Below are positions 1 to 6,363 of a DNA stretch of 19,547 nt, piece after piece; positions within the stretch are counted from its first letter, which is position 1, and every line of letters starts with the position of its first letter. A program made the translations under genes and the position numbers. This DNA is from an uncultured Clostridia bacterium. Lineage in GTDB: Bacteria > Bacillota > Clostridia > Oscillospirales > Ruminococcaceae. Under the pieces are notes generated by a model. The model did no database searches, was not told where the DNA came from, and worked only from the letters and a program-made list of their open reading frames with translations. Location: assembly GCA_938014915.1 (NCBI GenBank), contig CALLQQ010000129.1:1-19547 (forward strand), read 5' to 3'.

Positions 1-177
1 CCCACAACCAAGTTCCAAAATAGCGAAGTTTGCGGCGAAATTATATTGCTCAAAAAGCCAAGGTACGAACCCCTGCGTGTTTGTACTATATTTAATATGT
101 AGATTGGTGCGAATCGATAGATTCTTATCATTAGAATATTGCTTCTTAACATTGTCGAGTTTCCGCAGTTCCGACAT
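1..177 (-). CDS. SAM-dependent methyltransferase, 5' part only (runs off left edge)
   Basis: On the minus strand an ATG at 175-177 opens a frame that stays open to the left edge (59 codons). A GGTGGTG ribosome binding site lies a few bases upstream. The N-terminus reads MSELRKLDNV, and the last visible residues are FAILELGCG, which is motif I of class I Rossmann-fold methyltransferases (hydrophobic strand followed by the GxG-type SAM-binding loop). The aromatic stretch GFVPWLFEQYNF just before it is common in small-molecule methyltransferases of the UbiE/methyltransf_11 type. The substrate cannot be told because the rest of the gene lies outside the window. It has its own promoter at 198-226, downstream of the tRNA-Leu terminator. 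The family call rests on one motif and its spacing from the N-terminus. Confidence 0.75.
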   Translation of the reverse strand, partial: MSELRKLDNVKKQYSNDKNLSIRTNLHIKYSTNTQGFVPWLFEQYNFAANFAILELGCG

Positions 178-197
178 TTAATCACCACCCAATGTTA

Positions 198-226
198 ATT
201 ATAACCTTTTCATGCTAATTAAGCAA
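198..226 (-). promoter_or_regulatory. Promoter of the partial methyltransferase gene
   Basis: Read on the minus strand, TTGCTT (221-226) is separated by 17 bases from TATAAT (198-203), a housekeeping sigma-A type arrangement. The predicted start near 191 leaves a leader of only about 14 bases, which holds the ribosome binding site and little else. Confidence 0.6.
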
Positions 227-281
227 TAGCAAGACTTTGAAATTGAATCATCGCTACTATAATTGCATAAGCGAACATGGT

Positions 282-320
282 AAAAAAACAACCCCCGCAA
301 ACATTATGTTTGAGGGGGTT
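282..320 (-). terminator. Intrinsic terminator of tRNA-Leu
   Basis: Minus-strand hairpin with arms AACCCCC and GGGGGTT, a one-base mismatch, then an inner CAAACA/TGTTTG stem with loop TAA, followed directly by GTTTTTTT. It begins only a few bases after the tRNA CCA end, so it ends the tRNA transcript before the methyltransferase gene. Confidence 0.9.
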
Positions 321-324
321 TGAT

Positions 325-412
325 TGGTGCCGCTGACCGGACTTGAACCGGTACGGTCTATTCAACCGAGGGATTTTAAGTCCCTTGTGTCTGCCTATTC
401 CACCACAGCGGC
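325..412 (-). tRNA. tRNA-Leu (anticodon UAA)
   Basis: The minus strand folds into a class II tRNA of 88 nt including an encoded CCA (ACCA at 328-325). The acceptor stem is GCCGCTG/CAGCGGC with discriminator A. The anticodon stem GGGA/TCCC carries the loop CTTAAAA, giving anticodon UAA (376-378), which reads UUA. A long variable arm (CGGTTGAATAGACCG) follows, and the T-arm contains GGTTCAAGTCC. The long variable arm with a UAA anticodon and discriminator A identifies leucine. A near-consensus promoter lies upstream and a terminator just downstream, so it is a single-gene unit. Confidence 0.96.
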
Positions 413-459
413 ATATTAGATTTTCAATAAAAAATACCGTAATTTTTTATCACCATATT

Positions 460-488
460 ATTATAACCTATCTTAGTATCTTTGTCAA
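460..488 (-). promoter_or_regulatory. Consensus promoter of tRNA-Leu
   Basis: Read on the minus strand: TTGACA (483-488), 17-base spacer, TATAAT (460-465). Both hexamers match the sigma-A consensus exactly. The tRNA 5' end (412) is about 45 nt downstream, leaving a short 5' leader to be removed by RNase P. No competing minus-strand gene lies in between. Confidence 0.85.
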
Positions 489-576
489 CATCAATATTTT
501 ATTATTTTACTAATTAGTCCAAGCAGTGCAGGCATATACAATATAGTAAGGATAAAATCGTAAAGGCGGCGTGATT

Positions 577-1521
577 ATGTATGTATTGACTATGACAAAG
601 CGTAAGCTACTAAGAGTAGTAATATGCACTACGTTAATAATTGCAGGAATTTCAATAGGTATCTATGCAGTTCTTTCTGCGGTTAATACGGGAGCAAGTT
701 CAAAAAAAGTCCCTATTTATTCGGTAAATAGGGATGATAAAAAAATTAGCATCACCTTCGATGCGGCATGGGGGAATACCGACACCGATGAATTAATCGA
801 AATATTGAAGGAGGGCGATGTAAAGGCAACTTTCTTCGTTACAGGCGAATGGGTGGATAAATTCCCCGAAGATATTAAAAAATTCTTTGACGAGGGGCAT
901 GAAATTCAGAACCATTCCGATAAACATCCCCATCCACGAAAGATAGGAATTAATGAATTAATTGAAGATACTAGGAATTGCGGCATCAAGATTGAAGAAG
1001 TAACAGGAGTAGCACCAACTCTCTATCGTGCACCGTACGGCGAATATAACGACAAAGTCGTAACAACAGTCGAGGGAATGGGATATAAATTCATTCAATG
1101 GAATGTCGATAGTATCGACTGGAAAGACCTTGAGAAAGATAAAATGATTAATCGCATAGTGTCTAGAACGAAACAGGGCGGCGATATTCTACTTTTCCAC
1201 AACGATAGACCGAATACGATGGCGGCGCTCCCAGAAATAATTGAAAAGCTAAAGGAAAATGGCTTTGAATTTGTGACGGTGAGCGAGCTAATTTATAAGT
1301 CCGATTATCGCATCGACAATAACGGTGTCCAGCATAGTAATATGGCGGATTCTTCACCGGGCGATGTAACGACACCTCCCGAAACAGATGTAGATGTAAA
1401 TAATGATACCGAAGCGGAAGGGGAGGACAATAACGACGACGTTGCAAAAGATGAAATAGATAAGCCCACGCAAGGCAAACCAAAGAAGATAGATAAAAAC
1501 ATTGATTTCCCAACTGGATAA
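577..1521 (+). CDS. PdaB-like polysaccharide deacetylase (NodB domain), membrane-anchored
   Basis: Predicted to remove acetyl groups from peptidoglycan or another surface N-acetyl-sugar polymer outside the membrane. A basic N-terminus is followed by one hydrophobic segment (about residues 10-33), a signal anchor. The NodB homology domain follows (about 60-250). Its visible motifs are TFDAAWGN (motif 1 in the form typical of the sporulation deacetylase PdaB), NHSDKHPHP (metal-binding histidines), RAPYGEYND, WNVDSIDWK and LLFHND. The wording is very close to Bacillus PdaB, a germination-related cortex deacetylase, but this protein has about 55 extra C-terminal residues that are strongly acidic and rich in Asp, Glu, Asn and Pro. 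The start at 577 (ATG) is chosen because AAAGGCGG lies 8 nt upstream; the GTG at 571 would be too close to it. No convincing promoter is visible, although TATACAAT (535-542) could be a -10. Assignment to the PdaB group is by motif resemblance. Confidence 0.88.
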   Translation: MYVLTMTKRKLLRVVICTTLIIAGISIGIYAVLSAVNTGASSKKVPIYSVNRDDKKISITFDAAWGNTDTDELIEILKEGDVKATFFVTGEWVDKFPEDIKKFFDEGHEIQNHSDKHPHPRKIGINELIEDTRNCGIKIEEVTGVAPTLYRAPYGEYNDKVVTTVEGMGYKFIQWNVDSIDWKDLEKDKMINRIVSRTKQGGDILLFHNDRPNTMAALPEIIEKLKENGFEFVTVSELIYKSDYRIDNNGVQHSNMADSSPGDVTTPPETDVDVNNDTEAEGEDNNDDVAKDEIDKPTQGKPKKIDKNIDFPTG

Positions 1522-1525
1522 ATGC

Positions 1526-1557
1526 AATCCGCACAAGCATTATTGCTTGTGCGGATT
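1526..1557. terminator. Hairpin terminator shared by convergent deacetylase and adhE genes
   Basis: A perfect 14-bp inverted repeat, AATCCGCACAAGCA / TGCTTGTGCGGATT with loop TTAT, starts 4 bases after the deacetylase stop and ends 23 bases from the adhE stop. Plus-strand sequence after it is ACTATATTTT, a modest U-rich tail. The minus-strand tail (GCATTTA) is weaker. It probably stops both transcripts, more efficiently from the plus side. Confidence 0.8.
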
Positions 1558-1580
1558 ACTATATTTTAAATAGAGGGGGG

Positions 1581-4196
1581 TTATTTACCGTTATAAGCCT
1601 TGCGATATAGATCGGCTAATTCGGTTACGAGGGGCGCACGTGGATTCGCTGGTGTACACTGATCCTCTAGAGCCCTATCGGCTAGAATGTCTATCTTAGA
1701 ATTGTAGAGTGATTCCATAATTCCACATTCCTTAAATGTCATCGGCAATTCAAGATTCTTCATTAAATCTCTAATCGCTTTAATTAAACTGTCGACGCCT
1801 TCTTCAGTTGTCGATGCAGGCAATCCAAGATAGCTTGCAATTTTCGCATACTTCTCATCAGCAATGAATTTGCCGTATTTCGGGAAGATTTGGAATTTAG
1901 TCGGCTTCTGTGCGTTATATTTTATAACGTGCGGTAGTAGAATTGCATTCGCTCTACCATGTGAAACGTTGAATTCGCCACCAATTTTATGCGCAAGTGA
2001 GTGGTTAATTCCGAGGAACGCATTTGTAAATGCCATTCCAGCAATGGCGGATGCATTATGCATCTTTTCACGTGCCTCCGTGTCGGTAGTGCCATTATGG
2101 TATGCACGAGGCAAGTATTCAAATACAAGTTCAATTGCCTTGATAGCAAGACCATCAGTATAGTCCGATGCTAGGACGGAAACATAAGCTTCAATTGCAT
2201 GGGTTAGAACGTCCATTCCCGTATCGGCAGTAATTGCCTTAGGCATTGTCATAACAAATTGAGGGTCAATTATTGCTACATTAGGTGTTAGCTCATAGTC
2301 AGCAAGTGGGTATTTAATATTGCCATTTTCTTTATCTGTAATAACGGAGAATCCAGTAACTTCCGATCCTGTTCCAGACGTCGTAGGAATTGCAACAAGC
2401 TGCGCCTTAGTTCCGAGTGACGGGAATTGGAATGCACGTTTACGAATATCCATGAATTTAAGTTTTAGTCCATCGAATGAAGTATCGGGATGTTCGTAGA
2501 ATAGCCACATACCTTTAGCCGCATCAATTGCTGAACCTCCACCAAGGGCAATGATTACATCGGGTTGGAATGCGTTCATCGCATCGACACCTTTCATAAT
2601 CGTTTCAACGGATGGGTCCGGCTCAACATCGGAATAAATCTCACTATGGCAATAAATCTTACGCTTACGCAAGTAGTAGAGGACTTTGGACACATAACCT
2701 AAGTCAACCATTACGGGGTCTGTTACAATGAAAGCACGTGAGATATTAGGCATTTTAGCTAGGTATTGAATTGAGTCATGCTCAAAATACATTTTTGGCG
2801 GGATCTTGAACCACTGCATATTAGTTCTCCTCTTTGCAATTCTCTTTTTGTTAATTAGGTTAACTGAGGATACGTTTGAAGTTGTTGAGTTACGCCCGAA
2901 AGAACCACAACCAAGTGTTAGTGATGGTGTATTAGTATTGTAAATATCACCGATAGCACCTTGTGAAGATGGTGAATTGGCGATTACACGTCCTACTTTC
3001 ATCTTTTCGCCGTACTCTTTACATAGTTCTTCATCGTCGGAGTGAATTACAGCCGAGTGACCTAGTCCACCGAATTCGATCATCTTCCTAGCCTTGTCGA
3101 ATCCTTCTTTATCGTCCTTAACAACATAATATGCCAATACGGGCGAAAGTTTCTCTCTTGATAATGGATATTCCGCACCGACATCATTTAATTTAGCAAG
3201 TAGGATTTTAGTGTTTTCAGGAACATCTACCCCTGATTGCTTAGCAATCCATGCTGCTGGCTGCCCAACAACATCGGGATTTACGGATTGTTTTTCGCTA
3301 TTAATAACATAGTCGGAAACTTTCTTAATTTCATCATCGTTTAAGAAATAGCAATCATAATGCTTCATATGTTTCTCGAACTCATTTTGAATATCTTTAT
3401 CGACAATGACCGCTTGCTCCGATGCACAAATCATTCCGTTATCGAATGTTTTACTAAGCATTAAGTCCGTGCAAGCACGCTCAACATCAACGTTTTTATT
3501 TATATAACAAGGAACATTACCCGGTCCGACACCTAATGCAGGTTTACCAGCACTATAAGCCGCCTTAACCATGCCGCTACCACCGGTCGCTAGTATGAGT
3601 GAAACTCCAGGGTGATTCATTAGCAGATTCGTAGCCTCTAGTGATGGGGATTCTACCCATTGAATACAGCCTTTTGGGGCACCTGCTTTTATTGCCGCAT
3701 CACGGAGGATTTTAGCAGCTGCTACACAGCATTTTTGTGCCGATGGATGGAAACCGAAAATGATGGGGTTACGTGTTTTGGCACAAATAATTGCCTTAAA
3801 CATAGTTGTAGATGTTGGGTTAGTAACGGGGGTAACACCTGCTACAATTCCAATAGGTTCAGCAACCTCAACATAGCCCTCTAAATCGTTTTCATCAACG
3901 ATGCCTACCGTCTTTTCATATTTGATAGAATTCCAAATATATTCAGTTGAGAACATATTCTTAATTACCTTGTCTTCGTATACACCACGTTTTGTTTCGT
4001 CAACTGCCATTCTTGCAAGTGCCATGTGCGAATCAAGTCCTGCAAGTGCCATTTCATGAACAATTTCGTTCACTTGCTCTTGGTCGAGCTCCATGTACTC
4101 CTTCAACGCTTGATCGGCATTCACAACTAATTCGTTAATCATAGCCTCATTATCGATTGAGGGAGCCTTTTTAGTCTGCTCTTTTTTTGTTGCCAT
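1581..4196 (-). CDS. adhE: Bifunctional acetaldehyde-CoA/alcohol dehydrogenase AdhE
   Basis: Converts acetyl-CoA to acetaldehyde and then ethanol in the cytoplasm, oxidising two NADH: the main fermentative electron outlet. About 871 residues, the normal length for the family. The N-terminal CoA-acylating aldehyde dehydrogenase half (about 1-440) contains GVTPVTNPTSTTMFK and the catalytic-cysteine motif DNGMICASEQ (Cys near residue 255). A linker (about 440-460) leads to an iron-dependent alcohol dehydrogenase half (about 460-871) with GGGSAIDAAKG (NAD binding), PTTSGTGSEVT, the histidine-bearing AFLGINHSLAHKIGG, and HGRANAILLPHVI. The start is the second ATG (4194-4196), 8 nt after AGGAGG; the first ATG at 4200-4202 sits almost on the ribosome binding site. 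It is monocistronic with its own promoter (4292-4320) and a Rex operator (4270-4287), so expression should rise when NADH/NAD+ is high. Family identity is certain; the products in this organism are inferred. Confidence 0.97.
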   Translation of the reverse strand: MATKKEQTKKAPSIDNEAMINELVVNADQALKEYMELDQEQVNEIVHEMALAGLDSHMALARMAVDETKRGVYEDKVIKNMFSTEYIWNSIKYEKTVGIVDENDLEGYVEVAEPIGIVAGVTPVTNPTSTTMFKAIICAKTRNPIIFGFHPSAQKCCVAAAKILRDAAIKAGAPKGCIQWVESPSLEATNLLMNHPGVSLILATGGSGMVKAAYSAGKPALGVGPGNVPCYINKNVDVERACTDLMLSKTFDNGMICASEQAVIVDKDIQNEFEKHMKHYDCYFLNDDEIKKVSDYVINSEKQSVNPDVVGQPAAWIAKQSGVDVPENTKILLAKLNDVGAEYPLSREKLSPVLAYYVVKDDKEGFDKARKMIEFGGLGHSAVIHSDDEELCKEYGEKMKVGRVIANSPSSQGAIGDIYNTNTPSLTLGCGSFGRNSTTSNVSSVNLINKKRIAKRRTNMQWFKIPPKMYFEHDSIQYLAKMPNISRAFIVTDPVMVDLGYVSKVLYYLRKRKIYCHSEIYSDVEPDPSVETIMKGVDAMNAFQPDVIIALGGGSAIDAAKGMWLFYEHPDTSFDGLKLKFMDIRKRAFQFPSLGTKAQLVAIPTTSGTGSEVTGFSVITDKENGNIKYPLADYELTPNVAIIDPQFVMTMPKAITADTGMDVLTHAIEAYVSVLASDYTDGLAIKAIELVFEYLPRAYHNGTTDTEAREKMHNASAIAGMAFTNAFLGINHSLAHKIGGEFNVSHGRANAILLPHVIKYNAQKPTKFQIFPKYGKFIADEKYAKIASYLGLPASTTEEGVDSLIKAIRDLMKNLELPMTFKECGIMESLYNSKIDILADRALEDQCTPANPRAPLVTELADLYRKAYNGK

Positions 4197-4269
4197 TATC
4201 ATTTCCTCCTCTAATATAATTAAGTCTAATTTAATAGTAACTCGTACATTCTATTCTGAAATGTGAAGA

Positions 4270-4287
4270 TTGTTAAATCATTCACAA
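4270..4287. promoter_or_regulatory. Rex operator in front of adhE
   Basis: TTGTTAAATCATTCACAA is an 18-base imperfect palindrome that fits the clostridial Rex box TTGTTAANNNNTTAACAA at 13 of 14 fixed positions; the single difference gives TTCACAA, also a normal Rex half-site. It lies 4 bases downstream of the adhE -10 hexamer, over the expected transcription start, an ideal place for repression. The rex gene is the next gene upstream. Under high NADH, Rex should release and adhE be expressed. Confidence 0.85.
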
Positions 4288-4291
4288 CTTT

Positions 4292-4320
4292 AGTATATAC
4301 CAATTGCACAAAGAAGTCAA
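4292..4320 (-). promoter_or_regulatory. adhE promoter
   Basis: Read on the minus strand: TTGACT (4315-4320), 17-base spacer, TATACT (4292-4297). Each hexamer differs from the sigma-A consensus at one position. The predicted start near 4285 falls within the Rex operator and leaves a leader of about 90 nt before the adhE ATG. The remaining 84 bases up to the rex terminator (4321-4404) hold nothing recognisable. Confidence 0.85.
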
Positions 4321-4404
4321 CCAATTTTTATGCAAAATTACATAGAATAAAAAGTTATCTTTTCCGACAATTATAGTTATTATACACAAACATATCTGAA
4401 TAAC

Positions 4405-4463
4405 AAAAAATCGTCAACACTTAGTTTGAAGAATGTTCTTAATCAAAAAAAGTGATGACGATT
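4405..4463 (-). terminator. Terminator after rex
   Basis: On the minus strand, 10 bases after the rex stop codon, AATCGTCATCACT can pair with AGTGTTGACGATT (13 bp, one mismatch) and is followed by a T run (TTTTTTG). The loop is unusually long (about 30 bases), and T-rich on its 5' side, so the element is less compact than a standard terminator. It separates the acn-icd-rex transcript from adhE, which has its own promoter. Confidence 0.65.
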
Positions 4464-4473
4464 AAAATTATAT

Positions 4474-5106
4474 TTATTGGTTGTTGACACGATAGGTCAG
4501 TGTTAATAGACTGTCGCCAAGATGCACATTCTCAACGATAATATCTTTATAATTGACGTGTAAATCGTAGTGAGAATAATTCCAGAATGCCTTGATACCC
4601 ATAGAAACAAGCTCATCTGCTACTGCCTGCGTGCCCGTTTTAGGGATGCACAGAATGGCGATTACGGGCTTATTTTCCTTACAGAATTCATTAAGTTCAT
4701 CAATGTGATGAACGGGCACACCTGCAACATTTGTCCCTTTGAGGGATTCGTCGGAGTCGAATATGGCGATAAGATTGCACCCACGCTTATTGAAATCAAT
4801 ATGCGATGCAATAGCACGACCGAGATTACCAGCACCGATTAAAATTGTTTTAACTTGATTATCTACACCTAATAGGCTGCCGATTTCTTTATACAGTTCC
4901 GCTAAATTATATCCATACCCTTGCTGCCCAAATCCGCCAAAGCAATTTAAATCTTGCCGAATTTGCGATGCGGTTAGCCCCATCTTTTCCGATAATTCCC
5001 TAGAGGACATTTTCGCTACATTCTGCGATAGCAAGTCCCCCAAGAAGCGATAATACCGTGGCAAACGCCGTATAACCGAATTTGAAACGGTAGTATTCTT
5101 TGACAC
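4474..5106 (-). CDS. rex: Redox-sensing transcriptional repressor Rex
   Basis: Homodimeric repressor that binds DNA when NAD+ is high and is released by NADH; it controls fermentation and anaerobic energy genes. 210 residues, the usual length. The N-terminal winged helix (about 1-80) has RLPRYYRFLGDLL and SSRELSEKMGLTASQIRQDLNCFG, the DNA-recognition helix signature of Rex. The Rossmann domain follows with IGAGNLGRAIASH (near residue 91) and IAIFDSDESLKG, where the acidic residue after the second strand selects NAD(H). The C-terminal region has KAFWNYSHYDL. The start is GTG (5104-5106), 8 nt after GGGAGGT. It is last in the acn-icd-rex operon, 31 nt after icd. Operators in front of adhE (4270-4287) and over the acn promoter (8349-8366) suggest control of adhE and of its own operon. 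The last point is inference. Confidence 0.96.
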   Translation of the reverse strand: MSKNTTVSNSVIRRLPRYYRFLGDLLSQNVAKMSSRELSEKMGLTASQIRQDLNCFGGFGQQGYGYNLAELYKEIGSLLGVDNQVKTILIGAGNLGRAIASHIDFNKRGCNLIAIFDSDESLKGTNVAGVPVHHIDELNEFCKENKPVIAILCIPKTGTQAVADELVSMGIKAFWNYSHYDLHVNYKDIIVENVHLGDSLLTLTYRVNNQ

Positions 5107-5137
5107 TAGTCAGCACCTCCCGTATTGCGTGTATTGT

Positions 5138-6349
5138 CTATACTAACTTCTTTAGTCGGTTATTAATCTCATGTAGGAAAGTTTCAGTATCGACGGACTT
5201 CTTATTCGCTAGGTCCGATAGACCGAATAAGTCGCCAGTCATGATGCCATCTTCGATGGTGGCAATTGCAGATTTTTCCAACTTATCGGCAAAATCCATT
5301 AGTTCGGCATTGCCGTCGCGTTCTCCTCTTTTTCTAAGAGCGCCGGACCAAGCAAAGATTGTAGCCATCGAATTAGTTGATGTTTTTTCACCTTTTAAAT
5401 GCCTGTAATAATGCCTTTGAACAGTTCCGTGCGCCGCCTCATATTCATACACGCCATCGGGCGACACAAGCACGGATGTCATCATGGCTAAACTGCCGAA
5501 AGTTGACGCAACCATGTCGGACATTACATCACCGTCATAATTTTTACAAGCCCAGATATATCCGCCGTCGGAACGTACAACCCTAGCAACGGCATCATCA
5601 ATTAAAGTGTAGAAATATTCGATACCAGCTTGCTCAAACTTCTCTTTAAAGTCACTTTCATAGATTTCCTCAAATATATCTTTGAATCTATGGTCATATA
5701 CCTTTGAAATAGTATCTTTGGTCGAGAACCATAGATCTTGCTTTAAATCGAGCGCATAATTAAAGCAAGATATAGCAAAACTCCTAATGCTATCGTCGGT
5801 ATTGTGCATTCCTAGCACAATGCCGTCACCGTCGAACGAATGAATCTCTTGACGTTTCTGCGTTCCATCGGCAAGTGTGATAACGAGTTCAGCTTTCGAA
5901 CCTGCGGGGGCGACTGCCTCCACATCCTTATATATATCACCGTATGCGTGCCTTGCGACTGTAATTGGATTCTTCCATCCTGGAATGTACGGATTAATGC
6001 CATTTACGATAATCGGCGTTCTAAAAACAGTACCGTCTAGAATTGCACGGATTGTTCCGTTCGGGCTTTTCCACATTTCCTTGAGAGTATATTCTTTCAT
6101 TCTATCAGCATTCGGTGTAATTGTCGCACATTTCACAGCTACACCATATTTTTTAGTTGCATATGCAGAATCGAACGTTACTTGATCGTTGGTCGCATTC
6201 CTATTTTCAAGTCCCAAATCATAATAATCTACATTCAGGTCAATATAGGGTAATAAAAGAATGTCTTTAATCATCTTCCAGATGACTTTGGTCATTTCAT
6301 CTCCGTCCATTTCGACGAGGGGAGTGGTCATTTTAATTTTGTTGCTCAT
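5138..6349 (-). CDS. icd: Isocitrate dehydrogenase, NADP-type (eukaryote-like homodimeric class)
   Basis: Oxidatively decarboxylates isocitrate to 2-oxoglutarate with reduction of NADP+, supplying glutamate precursor and NADPH. 403 residues, matching the ~400-residue class that includes human IDH1 and some bacteria, distinct from the E. coli type. Visible features: PLVEMDGDEMTKVIW at the N-terminus, the isocitrate-binding SPNGTIRAILDGTVFR (near 95-110), the active-site Lys in TISKVYDHRFKD, metal-binding aspartates in NYDGDVMSD, and HGTVQRHYYRHLKG. The Arg-His pair in the last motif matches the residues that grip the NADP 2'-phosphate in IDH1, so NADP rather than NAD is predicted. The ATG at 6347-6349 follows AGGAGG by 7 nt. 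It begins 14 nt after the acn stop and 31 nt before rex, so the three are co-transcribed. Citrate synthase, the expected partner, is not in this window. Confidence 0.95.
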   Translation of the reverse strand: MSNKIKMTTPLVEMDGDEMTKVIWKMIKDILLLPYIDLNVDYYDLGLENRNATNDQVTFDSAYATKKYGVAVKCATITPNADRMKEYTLKEMWKSPNGTIRAILDGTVFRTPIIVNGINPYIPGWKNPITVARHAYGDIYKDVEAVAPAGSKAELVITLADGTQKRQEIHSFDGDGIVLGMHNTDDSIRSFAISCFNYALDLKQDLWFSTKDTISKVYDHRFKDIFEEIYESDFKEKFEQAGIEYFYTLIDDAVARVVRSDGGYIWACKNYDGDVMSDMVASTFGSLAMMTSVLVSPDGVYEYEAAHGTVQRHYYRHLKGEKTSTNSMATIFAWSGALRKRGERDGNAELMDFADKLEKSAIATIEDGIMTGDLFGLSDLANKKSVDTETFLHEINNRLKKLV

Positions 6350-6363
6350 GTCATTTCCTCCTA

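Noticed and set aside
483..500. TTGTCAACATCAATATTT as a Rex-like site before the deacetylase
   Set aside because: Only the left half-site resembles Rex; it is simply the reverse of the tRNA-Leu -35 region.
535..542. TATACAAT as a SigE-type -10 for the deacetylase gene
   Set aside because: Close to the SigE -10 consensus, but no matching -35 lies at the required distance, so a sporulation sigma factor cannot be assigned.
1163..1540. Minus-strand open frames of 60-125 codons inside and after the deacetylase gene
   Set aside because: They lie antisense to a clear gene, have no family motif or ribosome binding site, and overlap one another in different frames.
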